Below are positions 52,741 to 63,100 of a DNA stretch of 64,000 nucleotides, piece after piece. The stretch comes from Diaporthe sp. PMI_573 (Eukaryota > Ascomycota > Sordariomycetes > Diaporthales > Diaporthaceae), in assembly GCA_021399435.1 (NCBI GenBank), contig JAJTUP010000088.1, forward strand, positions 124,001 through 188,000. Direction: 5' to 3'. A model generated the notes under the pieces. That model was not told the DNA's origin. It saw only the letters and a list, made by a program, of their open reading frames with translations, and made no database searches. The translations under genes and the position numbers were made by a program. Numbering within the stretch: position 1 is the first letter of the stretch; every line of letters starts with the position of its first letter.

Positions 52741-54023
52741 CACACCATCCATCCAGACCTTCTTGCCCTGCGCATTCACAAACAACTCGAGGTACGAATC
52801 TTCAAGTTCCAGCCAGTCCTTCTCCTCAAGATCCGCCCAGCGCTTTTTATGCGCGTACTTCTGATCCTTAAGGCGATCTAATACGCGATCATTCATAAAA
52901 ATGAAGGCCTGCATGTCCGCGTGCATGGGCGTAAGGCGATTTCGAGCTTTGGCCTTTCTTCATCCATTCGTCGTGCGCCGCGCGCGCCAATAGCTCTCCT
53001 TTCTCGATAGATTCGTCAAATGCCCCAACGTCCTTTCCAAACAGTAGAGCTTTTACCACCAGGTTAATGATATGCCCAACGCAGCGGGCGCGGCGATGGA
53101 GATGGTTGAAGCCGAGTTGACCGCCGATAATTGCCATGGCAGTATCGTTATTACCCGCGTTGTCAAGTGTAAAATATCCGACCTTATCTTCTAGATCGAA
53201 AAAGCGAATGACGTCGAGCATCTCAGTAGCAATGTGTTCGCCGGTATGGCGATTGATCAACTCTGGTAAACCAAGCACGACCTTCTGGGGTTGATTGCTG
53301 CTATCTCGATATACCGCCGTTATCCCGTATAGAGTATGGCGACTCCTCGTCCTTGCGCTGTCGAAAGCGATATGAACCTGGCCAGGTGCTGCCCGCAAGG
53401 CCTCTTTCACTCCGTCCTTGTGTGCCTCGAACTGTCGTACAGCTATTCGCCGTATCGTCTGCCTCGAGATATGGGCGTCTCTGACTGCAACTGATGGGTT
53501 TAGGTATTCGAAAATAGAACGCAATCGAGGATTTTCCGCCTGACGGAAGGAGAGGTTGGAATCGACAATCCAGTTGACAAGGAGCCTCTGAAAGTGCCCG
53601 CGATCGAAGTGTTTGATCATACTGTTGGCGATGGCTTGTTCTTTTGGATCATGCCGGTTGAGTTGCCAGAAGTCCGATAGAGGCAAATACTCGCTTCCCT
53701 CCCTTCTTGGTTGACGGCGCTATCCGTTTCACTTCCCCGTTGGATCCCAGTTACCGTGGGCCTTCCACCGGTGGTTTTCTGCGTTTTGGGTGCCCTTTGT
53801 ACTCATAGGAAGCCGGCCGAGACTCTTTCTTGCGGATACATGGCACACAGACCCATTTTCGCTCGGTAGTCGACTGTATGTCCAGCCCGTAGTCCCACAC
53901 CCAAGACCGCGTCTCGTTGCTTCTCTCCGAGAACAAGAAACCCTTGAGGATCTTGAAGACGTCGCTCTCTTCTTCGGCAGTCAGGTTCCCAGGTGTTAAT
54001 GTATTCGGTACGTCATGGGCCAT
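52741..54023 (-). pseudogene. hAT transposase copy 7, internally deleted
   Basis: The N-terminus is at 54023 (MAHDVPNTLTPGNLTAEEES), followed by a zinc-finger region WVCVPCIRKKESRPASYEYK. A frameshift and stops lie between 53690 and 53760 (NWDPTGK then a stop). The core resumes KEQAIANSMIKHFDRGHFQR and VHIAFDSARTRSRHTLYGIT, with VGYFTLDNAGNNDTAMAIIG and ARCVGHIINLVVKALLFG. At about 52930, just after EWMKKGQ, the sequence jumps in a new frame to NRLTPMHADMQAFIFMNDRV, which belongs to the end of the dimerisation domain. Some 250-300 residues expected between are missing. This is a typical internal-deletion derivative; it cannot make a transposase. Confidence 0.8.
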
Positions 54024-54267
54024 TTTCGACGTAGTAGCTGGTAATGGTATTAATTGTCTTTCCTTTACACAGGAATCTTTCGACGGCGCGTTTACTTGAC
54101 GCGTCGCTGGGTGACGAATGTATTGTTATTGTTACTACATGTTAAGAAATATAGCATTCTATATAGTCTTCCACGCTTAGGAGTATCAAGAGCTAACAGC
54201 TTATCACCCAATTTTGGTCGCGGGGAGAAACCCCTGTCTAGCGTCAACGCCAATCAACGGTTTCAAT
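54024..54267. other. No gene; left flank of the palindrome
   Basis: Short AT-rich stretch between hAT copy 7 and the palindrome. It ends with gtcaacgccaatcaacgg, which resembles the sequence just inside the palindrome arm. Confidence 0.4.
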
Positions 54268-55457
54268 ATATTGACGGCTTCTCGTGGATTGATTGATTAG
54301 ATAAGCGGTGGTTCCGTTGATTGACGTTGACGTTGATTGATTTCAATATATTGATCAACGTCGTTGAAGCCGTTGATTGATGGTCCACCCTGGTTATAAA
54401 TGCCCTGAGCCTTGGAAGCAGCAGTACAAGCTTTCCACAAGCGCTCAGCCTGCGGTAAAAGAAACACAAAGCAATATTCCAAGGGCAAAATCTTGGAAAA
54501 GAAGGGACAAGACATATCCAGACCTTATATCGGTCCTTCTAAATTGGAGATCTTATTAGGTACAAAATTTGGCGGCGACTACAAAGTTGTTCTGCAGCGG
54601 GACACGATCACGGTCTATGCCAGAAGTCAGCTATGCGAAGTAGAAATAAGGAGCTGTGCATAAGATGCCGTTGCAAGGAAAGGTTTCGGCAACGTGAGAA
54701 GCCATTTTCGTCATTTTCGATCACACTGTTTCTGGCTATATTTTGGGATGCTGGGGACGTATAGGGCTAGAATGGAGTCACTGATCAGTATTTGCTTGAT
54801 GGAAGACAAGTCTGATTCATAGCGGCATACGGTGAATCCCTTACCCTCATTTGCAGAGATACTCGATATGCCGGATTGGTTAATCCCGAAGGACCACATA
54901 AGGCTAGCTGCGGTGAGTTGCTTGAGATAGGCGATTCCATCATAAACGTTCAACGTTTCCGTCTGTGCAGTATTTGGAGAATGTTTGAGACAAAAAACTC
55001 TCCTCTTAGCAATCCCGTCGACAGCGACATAATGATTTGGACCTGGGAGAGACGCGTACTTATACCAACGAAACCCTGTGGTGGACGATTGTCAAATGAC
55101 AGAATCATAAAAGTCACTACAGTCGCCTAATTGGTATTTAGGCAAACTACAGTCCTTGTTTGTACTAGCCCCGATTTCAACATAAAGACAAAGAAAGCCC
55201 TTCGTACATGGTATGGTGTCTGTACTGTATTGTACTTTACCACAATATTTTTGGTCATGGTCCCTTAGAAGATCTGTACTGTTTACCGGTAGTCTCTTTG
55301 CTTGCCTCATCGTGAGTACTACAGTAGTGCTGCTGACACAGAAGGGTTAAGAGCAATGGCACGGGGTCATAAAAGTACATGCGCAACTGAACGTGGTACC
55401 GACAGCATTGAATCCAAGAGTACTGGGAGTGGTGAAAAGACCGAGTACACCCAGGAG

Positions 55458-55511
55458 CTTAAGGGACATAGCAGCGAGGCCAACTCGGTGGCCTTCTCTC
55501 ACAACCGGAAC
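55458..55511 (+). pseudogene. Single WD40-repeat remnant (left arm)
   Basis: Eighteen codons read LKGHSSEANSVAFSHNRN, the start of a WD40 blade as found in fungal NACHT-WD40 (NLR-like) proteins. Neither the closing W-D part nor further blades follow in frame, so it is a relic. An identical copy lies in the right arm. Confidence 0.5.
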
Positions 55512-56067
55512 ATTCTCTCACATATATTTGCGTTTCGGCTTCCTGGAAATTCTATTTCACCCATCGTCTTCGACCAGCCTCATAAAACTGGAAGTACTGC
55601 ACCGCACTTCGCAGGATTTGGTGATGATTCAAGCGTGAGAGGAACGAGACGGGAAGCAGTGTCCTTTTACGCCTTTCACCAACCTTTGCAATGCTCTAAG
55701 TGCAGCATGGACAGAGCTCGGTACTTTGCCAGAATTGAGCTAAGTACTTGTAACATATATTACATGTACACACTTTGAATAACCTGGCAAACATTATACT
55801 GTACTATACGCCACCCAACTGTATAATCAACAGAAGTACGTTTTTTTAGTTTGTAGGTACGACTAATAGAAAACAACGACATGAATTCAAATCGTACATA
55901 CCGTACAAGATCACAGACTTTTTTAGGTACGAACCTGAGTCGAAACCCAGGCTCAGGCTGCCCGCGACCTGGAACCTGGCGCATCTCGCCCGTCTCATTC
56001 GCTCGAGGTATAAGAACCGGGCCTAGACCCATCCCTCGGACAAGCACATTAAAACAAATCCACGCAC

Positions 56068-56598
56068 GTGTGTCATACAACGAAATATAACCATCAAGAC
56101 GTTTTTACCTACTTTACTCAGAATTTCGAATCTGTACTTAGACCTTGGTCCATCCTTCTCGGCGAGACTACCCTGCCAGGCGACGTTCTAAGCACCGACT
56201 GGCGATTTAATTCTGTTTTTAGGGCCCTAGATCGCGTGATTACGGCCGGGGACTATGATACAAGGCTACTTTCGAGGCTAGCTTATGTACAACTCGTCCG
56301 CGTGATAAGGTTGCTTGAGAATCGTGTGGCTCTAGACAGGCAAGCTGGTCGTCTTCACCGCCGCAGTGGATATCGGAATGCTAGTATTGCTCTCGACATT
56401 TACCTGAAAGCCCAGGAAACCCTTTCCACTTCATCGTCTAGGCGCACCTTGATCGAGCGGAAGCGCCTAGCAAAACGGTGGAGTGAGCTGGCTGGTCCAT
56501 GGCCGCTCTTCCTCCTAGTCTATTCGGATGAAGCCGAAGAAATTATGTTCGGTCCTATCAATCCCCGCCCTGATCATGGCGAATCGCTGACAATATAA
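56068..56598 (+). CDS. Hypothetical protein in the left palindrome arm
   Basis: An open frame of 176 codons (first usable codon TGTGTC-adjacent; the start is uncertain). The sequence is helical and rich in Arg and Leu: LSTDWRFNSVFRALDRVITA, then LSRLAYVQLVRVIRLLENRV and RKRLAKRWSELAGPWPLFLL with VYSDEAEEIM. No family is recognised. It stops shortly before a second frame (56631-56816) reading MIRLIAERTLRDSPSQLKEI and AHAAQVVQTAVKEKGPVDDP, which may be the next exon of the same gene, with its end in the spacer. Coding context and splice sites are unproved. An identical, oppositely oriented copy lies in the right arm. Confidence 0.4.
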   Translation: MCHTTKYNHQDVFTYFTQNFESVLRPWSILLGETTLPGDVLSTDWRFNSVFRALDRVITAGDYDTRLLSRLAYVQLVRVIRLLENRVALDRQAGRLHRRSGYRNASIALDIYLKAQETLSTSSSRRTLIERKRLAKRWSELAGPWPLFLLVYSDEAEEIMFGPINPRPDHGESLTI

Positions 56599-56630
56599 CA
56601 AGTCAATGCCACAGGCGGCCCGACAACACC

Positions 56631-56816
56631 ATGATTCGCTTAATAGCCGAGCGGACTTTAAGGGATTCACCCTCACAACTAAAGGAGATTTGTGCGCACG
56701 CAGCGCAGGTAGTACAAACAGCGGTTAAGGAAAAAGGCCCGGTTGATGACCCAACCGTGAGGGAGGTTGCCGAGAAATGTCGGACTGAGCTACGGGAATG
56801 TGGACAACCGCTGTAA
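56631..56816 (+). CDS. Second open frame, left arm plus spacer (possible exon)
   Basis: 61 codons, ending inside the single-copy spacer with VREVAEKCRTELRECGQPL. The amphipathic helical sequence continues naturally across the arm/spacer boundary, which is why I take this orientation as the ancestral one. Function unknown. Confidence 0.35.
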   Translation: MIRLIAERTLRDSPSQLKEICAHAAQVVQTAVKEKGPVDDPTVREVAEKCRTELRECGQPL

Positions 56817-56899
56817 AAGTGGGATTAGCCGATGTGCAGGGCACCCTCCGTGGGTGGGAACGGAACCCACCACAGGGGCAGCCACCAGGCGGCGGGCTA
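56762..56899. other. 138-bp unique spacer at the palindrome centre
   Basis: This is the only single-copy part of the 5.1-kb structure. On the plus strand it continues the left arm's second open frame by about 18 residues (REVAEKCRTELRECGQPL) to a stop, as if the left arm plus spacer were the original locus. Read from the right arm the same frame runs into Pro/Gly-rich sequence instead. Confidence 0.9.
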
Positions 56900-57062
56900 C
56901 TCACGGTTGGGTCATCAACCGGGCCTTTTTCCTTAACCGCTGTTTGTACTACCTGCGCTGCGTGCGCACAAATCTCCTTTAGTTGTGAGGGTGAATCCCT
57001 TAAAGTCCGCTCGGCTATTAAGCGAATCATGGTGTTGTCGGGCCGCCTGTGGCATTGACTTG

Positions 57063-57593
57063 TTATATTGTCAGCGATTCGCCATGATCAGGGCGGGGAT
57101 TGATAGGACCGAACATAATTTCTTCGGCTTCATCCGAATAGACTAGGAGGAAGAGCGGCCATGGACCAGCCAGCTCACTCCACCGTTTTGCTAGGCGCTT
57201 CCGCTCGATCAAGGTGCGCCTAGACGATGAAGTGGAAAGGGTTTCCTGGGCTTTCAGGTAAATGTCGAGAGCAATACTAGCATTCCGATATCCACTGCGG
57301 CGGTGAAGACGACCAGCTTGCCTGTCTAGAGCCACACGATTCTCAAGCAACCTTATCACGCGGACGAGTTGTACATAAGCTAGCCTCGAAAGTAGCCTTG
57401 TATCATAGTCCCCGGCCGTAATCACGCGATCTAGGGCCCTAAAAACAGAATTAAATCGCCAGTCGGTGCTTAGAACGTCGCCTGGCAGGGTAGTCTCGCC
57501 GAGAAGGATGGACCAAGGTCTAAGTACAGATTCGAAATTCTGAGTAAAGTAGGTAAAAACGTCTTGATGGTTATATTTCGTTGTATGACACAC
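57063..57593 (-). CDS. Hypothetical protein in the right palindrome arm (identical copy)
   Basis: Identical in sequence to the 56068-56598 frame, on the opposite strand. The two copies face each other across the spacer. The follow-on frame (57030-56725) is identical for 43 residues and then enters spacer DNA in the antisense direction, changing to a Pro/Gly-rich tail, so this copy's C-terminus is artificial. Confidence 0.4.
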   Translation of the reverse strand: MCHTTKYNHQDVFTYFTQNFESVLRPWSILLGETTLPGDVLSTDWRFNSVFRALDRVITAGDYDTRLLSRLAYVQLVRVIRLLENRVALDRQAGRLHRRSGYRNASIALDIYLKAQETLSTSSSRRTLIERKRLAKRWSELAGPWPLFLLVYSDEAEEIMFGPINPRPDHGESLTI

Positions 57594-58149
57594 GTGCGTG
57601 GATTTGTTTTAATGTGCTTGTCCGAGGGATGGGTCTAGGCCCGGTTCTTATACCTCGAGCGAATGAGACGGGCGAGATGCGCCAGGTTCCAGGTCGCGGG
57701 CAGCCTGAGCCTGGGTTTCGACTCAGGTTCGTACCTAAAAAAGTCTGTGATCTTGTACGGTATGTACGATTTGAATTCATGTCGTTGTTTTCTATTAGTC
57801 GTACCTACAAACTAAAAAAACGTACTTCTGTTGATTATACAGTTGGGTGGCGTATAGTACAGTATAATGTTTGCCAGGTTATTCAAAGTGTGTACATGTA
57901 ATATATGTTACAAGTACTTAGCTCAATTCTGGCAAAGTACCGAGCTCTGTCCATGCTGCACTTAGAGCATTGCAAAGGTTGGTGAAAGGCGTAAAAGGAC
58001 ACTGCTTCCCGTCTCGTTCCTCTCACGCTTGAATCATCACCAAATCCTGCGAAGTGCGGTGCAGTACTTCCAGTTTTATGAGGCTGGTCGAAGACGATGG
58101 GTGAAATAGAATTTCCAGGAAGCCGAAACGCAAATATATGTGAGAGAAT

Positions 58150-58203
58150 GTTCCGGTTGTGAGAGAAGGCCACCGAGTTGGCCTCGCTGCTATGTCCCTT
58201 AAG
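58150..58203 (-). pseudogene. Single WD40-repeat remnant (right arm)
   Basis: Mirror copy of 55458-55511. Confidence 0.5.
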
Positions 58204-59393
58204 CTCCTGGGTGTACTCGGTCTTTTCACCACTCCCAGTACTCTTGGATTCAATGCTGTCGGTACCACGTTCAGTTGCGCATGTACTTTTATGACCCCGT
58301 GCCATTGCTCTTAACCCTTCTGTGTCAGCAGCACTACTGTAGTACTCACGATGAGGCAAGCAAAGAGACTACCGGTAAACAGTACAGATCTTCTAAGGGA
58401 CCATGACCAAAAATATTGTGGTAAAGTACAATACAGTACAGACACCATACCATGTACGAAGGGCTTTCTTTGTCTTTATGTTGAAATCGGGGCTAGTACA
58501 AACAAGGACTGTAGTTTGCCTAAATACCAATTAGGCGACTGTAGTGACTTTTATGATTCTGTCATTTGACAATCGTCCACCACAGGGTTTCGTTGGTATA
58601 AGTACGCGTCTCTCCCAGGTCCAAATCATTATGTCGCTGTCGACGGGATTGCTAAGAGGAGAGTTTTTTGTCTCAAACATTCTCCAAATACTGCACAGAC
58701 GGAAACGTTGAACGTTTATGATGGAATCGCCTATCTCAAGCAACTCACCGCAGCTAGCCTTATGTGGTCCTTCGGGATTAACCAATCCGGCATATCGAGT
58801 ATCTCTGCAAATGAGGGTAAGGGATTCACCGTATGCCGCTATGAATCAGACTTGTCTTCCATCAAGCAAATACTGATCAGTGACTCCATTCTAGCCCTAT
58901 ACGTCCCCAGCATCCCAAAATATAGCCAGAAACAGTGTGATCGAAAATGACGAAAATGGCTTCTCACGTTGCCGAAACCTTTCCTTGCAACGGCATCTTA
59001 TGCACAGCTCCTTATTTCTACTTCGCATAGCTGACTTCTGGCATAGACCGTGATCGTGTCCCGCTGCAGAACAACTTTGTAGTCGCCGCCAAATTTTGTA
59101 CCTAATAAGATCTCCAATTTAGAAGGACCGATATAAGGTCTGGATATGTCTTGTCCCTTCTTTTCCAAGATTTTGCCCTTGGAATATTGCTTTGTGTTTC
59201 TTTTACCGCAGGCTGAGCGCTTGTGGAAAGCTTGTACTGCTGCTTCCAAGGCTCAGGGCATTTATAACCAGGGTGGACCATCAATCAACGGCTTCAACGA
59301 CGTTGATCAATATATTGAAATCAATCAACGTCAACGTCAATCAACGGAACCACCGCTTATCTAATCAATCAATCCACGAGAAGCCGTCAATAT

Positions 59394-59616
59394 GCCATTC
59401 TTTAGAATGGTTCAAGGTCCCGTAATTCTTCGAAAACTCCAAAACTCCGGAACTAGGAATTTGCACTGAAAAAAATAAAATATTCCTTGGGCTATGAGAA
59501 CAGTACCGAAAAATAGCCTGAATTCTTGCGGTTTTAATGGTTATATTCACCTCTTATCCGAACCCTTATTGGCTGAGAAACAAAGGATATAAGTTCTGAA
59601 TGCCTTCCGTTAGGTG
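59394..59616. other. Spacer between the palindrome and the Gypsy LTR
   Basis: AT-rich, with a short hairpin ccattctttagaatgg at 59395-59410. No gene. It may be part of the LTR if the boundary proposed for the LTR is wrong. Confidence 0.35.
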
Positions 59617-60077
59617 TGGCGGTAGTCACCACTAGACGGGCTGACACCACCACAGGGTGCTGGCAGGGGGCTGGCCCCTGCGACAGGCACGGACCACGGT
59701 TATTAAACTTCTCCAACGCGTCGCACATCGCGAGTTTCTTTTCTTTCTTCTCCTCTCCTCAAGCTTAGAATCTTCGTACGTAGTGCCAATACAACAGCTT
59801 CCATGCTGGATATTACTGGCCGTTACATTAGGAAGGTCTTTCCTATCCCCGCCCGACCCTTGGCCCCCCTGATTGTCACGGCCAGCGTTGCAGAGGGCGT
59901 GAACACCTTGAATTGGCACTATGGACGAAGATTCTACTCTAGGGAAGCAAGAGAAAGAAAAGGCCGCAGCCTTTACCGCGGGCGCGACGAGAAGTCAAGC
60001 GCGTTGGCCTGCACGCTAGATCGCGTGCTTGCATGCCCCACCTGGCCATCCAGGGTTAGGGTTCCGTCGTCGTCACA
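59617..60077 (-). repeat. Probable 3' LTR (about 461 bp)
   Basis: On the minus strand the LTR would begin TGTGACGACGACGG directly after the polypurine tract ggcggggggtag and end ACTACCGCCACA, giving TGTG..CACA ends. The left boundary is tentative because the partner LTR is outside the window. Confidence 0.5.
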
Positions 60078-60080
60078 CTA

Positions 60081-60089
60081 CCCCCCGCC
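60081..60089 (-). other. Polypurine tract
   Basis: GGCGGGGGG on the minus strand, 3 bp before the proposed LTR start and about 40 bp after the pol stop: the plus-strand DNA primer used in reverse transcription. Confidence 0.6.
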
Positions 60090-60129
60090 AAACCTCGTAT
60101 ATCGACGCAGTAGACTATACGGGGTTTGA

Positions 60130-63100
60130 TCATATGTGTCGTCGTTGCTTACGTCGGGGGTTCTTCTCTCCGTGGTCAGCTATGTTATCATCGTTGTGCG
60201 GTTGGTCGTCACGGTCTTCAGCGGCGGCGCGTATCCATTCCTGTAGCTTGATTGGTGGTCCAGCTGCGTCAGGATATTCTTGGTGGAACTTTTCCAGTGT
60301 CACTGCAGCGTTCTTGAAGTTCCCAGCTGGGTACCACGTGTCGTCAGGGTCACAGCCTTGCCACTCGACTTGGTACTCCAGTACCTTGTTGCGGCCTGTC
60401 AGTCTGGACGCGAGGATCTTAGTGACTGCCCACTCGGCTTCGCCGTTGATCTCCTCGGGCGGCGGCGGTTCTCGTCGTTGCTGCGGTAAGGGGTCCATTG
60501 CCGCTTTCCGTAGGCGGTCAGCGTGGAAGAGGTTCCTACCACGGAAGGATGCAGGAAGGTCCAGGGCGTAACTGTGGCCGCGTTCTTCCAGTACTTGCCA
60601 CGGCCCTGTCCATTGTGACTCCAGTCTCGTTGTAGGAGCTGTAGTTGTAAAGCCCTTCTTCTTGAGGAATACATAGTCGTTGATCTTAAAGTCGACCATC
60701 CGTCGTTTCTTATTCGCTTGCCTGGCCTGCTTTTCCTGGGACGCTTCTGCGTTCTTGCGTGCTAGGTCTTGTACTTCCTTTGTTTGTTGTATGATCTCCA
60801 AGGCTTTCTTCTTTTGATGCGAGTCGATATCAATCGTAGGCAGGTCGGTTGAGAGGGGATTGCGCGGGTCAGCGCCTAGGGCAACTTTGAGCGGGGCCAT
60901 GTCGATGCTAGAGTGCCACGAGGCATTATGGCCGAAGTCGAAGGCCGGGAGGTGGACACTCCAGTCGGTCTGGTATTTGTCAATATAGAAGCGCAACTTC
61001 TGGTCAAGTTCCTGGTTGGTAATCTCAATCGCGCCTTGGGTCTGCGGATGGAGAGGACTACCGTGACGGTGCTTCGTGCCTGTGAGTTTGTTGATCGTTG
61101 CCATAAACTCAGAGATGAACGGGCCTGCGTTATCAGAGATCCAGATCCAAGGAACACCAAGGAAACGATATAGGTGGCGGTAGTACCGCTTTGCCAGGTC
61201 TTCCGCCGTATCAGTCTTTCGTCCCGGTAGCGTAGCTAAGATCCTGCTAAATTTGCAAATAAAAACCCATACGTAATTGTAGCTATGGCGGTCAGGCGGC
61301 ATATCTTTGCCATCGACGGCCACGTGCTCCCACACGTGGTTCGGAATAGGTAATGGGCGTAGGAGTCCTGGGCTACGGTCATGCCGCCCCTTGTTGCGGC
61401 CGCACTTGTGGCAATTCTTCACGTAGCGTCGGACATCCTTGTTCAATCCCTCCCAGTGGTATTGGCGGCGGATTGCCTCGATCGTCTTGTTCTGCCCTGG
61501 GTGGGCGAAGATCTTGGGTTCGTGAGCCTCGCGGATCAGAGCGGTACGTAGAAAGAGTTGGCCATTGCTCGTGAGTTCCGGGACGATCAATTTGCCTTCA
61601 TATGAGCCGAGTTCTTGTTTCTCATTCTCGACCTTGATGAGGTCGACGAGGTCGGAACCCTGAACCGTATAGGGTGTCAACGCAACCTCGGCTGCGTTGA
61701 TCGCAGGTTTAATCTTCTCGGGCGGGATCAGCGCCATTGTGCGTTCTTCTTGCTCACGGGCTTTGACAGTAGGGAGATCGGCAGTCTTTCGTGAGAGGGC
61801 ATCAGCAGCAACGTTATCCTTGCCCGGTCGGTACTGGAATGTGATGTCGAAGTTCGAGAGGAAGTCTGCCCAGCGGACTTGCCGGGTAGAGAGGACTCGT
61901 TTTGTCGAGTAATACACGAGCGCTTGGTGGTCAGTCAGGACGAAGAACTTCATTCCGAGTAGTTCAGGCTGGTATTGCTCAAGGGTTTGTACCACAGCGA
62001 GTAATTCGCGGTCCTGGATCGGGTAGGCTCTCTCGGCCGGGGTCATTGTCTTGGAGAAGTAACCCACCGGCTTCCACTCGCCGTCAGGTTGCTTCTGCCA
62101 GATAACTCCTCCAGTGGCGTTACGTGAGGCGTCAGTCTCGACTTTCGTTTCTCGACCCGGTACGAAGAAGGCCATCACAGGCGCTTCGCACGCGAGTCGT
62201 TTGAGTTCTTCAAAGGCAGCTTGTTGCTCGGGGCCGCAGCTAAAGGGCACATCCTTCTTGAGTAAACGGTTAAGAGGCTCTGCGGTGCCGCTCGCGTGAT
62301 GGCAGAATACGCGAATATAGTTGCAGAGGCCTAGGAATGAGCGGATCGCGGTCTTCGACTTGAGGTCTTCGAATTTCCAGTTGTGAATAGCCTTCACTTT
62401 CTCAGGGTCGATGCGAACACCTACCCCGGCTTCCATCACAATGCCGAGGTAGTCTATCGTCGTGACGTTAAATCGGGACTTCTTGATGTCCCCTTGAAGA
62501 TCGGCTTGGCTCAGTCGGTGTATCACTTCCTCCACCTGTACCCAGTGGACTTCTTCGTCTTCCTCATCTGAATAGATCAGAACATCGTCGGCGTAGGCGC
62601 TCGCAAATAGGTCTAGGAGTTCGTTCAATTGGGCATTAATGAAATCCTGCCACCAAGCCGGCCCAACCTTAAGGCCGAAAGGCAGAACCTTCCACTGGAA
62701 TGTACCCTGGCGTGTACGAAACGCTGTCAAGTGTTCAGAGTTCACGGCCATACGGAGTCGGTTGAAGGCCCTGATGATATCAATCTTAGAGAATCTCTTA
62801 GCGTTGCGGCACCCAGCCACTGTCCCGTTGACATCAGGTGCGGGGACCAAACGGTCCTTCAAGAATTGGTTGATCCAGCGGTAATCAATACAAAAGCGCT
62901 TGTCCGTAGAGTGTGGCTTTGGTACGAAGAGGACTGACGCTGCCTTGGGCTCCATACATCGCTCGATAAACCCAATCTTCAAGAGTTCGTCTGTTGTTTC
63001 CTTCTCCAGTGGAATCAATCCGATCGGTGTGCGGAAGGTCGGAGGTGAGCCGGTCAACGGATTCTTCAGTTCGAGCGTCACATCGTACCCGGGTCGCCGG

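Larger units (their letters stand above)
54268..56761 (+). repeat. Left arm (2494 bp) of a giant inverted repeat
   Basis: Each base pairs with the base at 113661 minus its position in the right arm (56900-59393). I compared several 60-bp blocks and the translations of all long frames and found no difference. The outer break is at 54267/59394 and the inner break at 56762/56899. The outermost 110 bp consist of repeated ttgattgacg and tcaatatattga words. A hypothetical gene and a WD40-like remnant lie inside. Confidence 0.97.
56900..59393 (-). repeat. Right arm (2494 bp) of the giant inverted repeat
   Basis: Reverse complement of 54268-56761 with no difference found where compared. It ends 224 bp before the tentative LTR of the Gypsy element. 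The absence of point differences means the duplication is very recent, the arms are kept identical by gene conversion, or the structure arose during assembly. Confidence 0.97.

Noticed and set aside
52725..52745. Pol III B-box-like GGTTCAAATCC, possible tRNA or SINE
   Set aside because: No A box or cloverleaf could be placed around it; it fits better as the end of the inverted-end repeat.
54268..59393. Palindrome as a foldback transposon with giant terminal repeats
   Set aside because: No direct duplication flanks the outer ends and no transposase is encoded inside.
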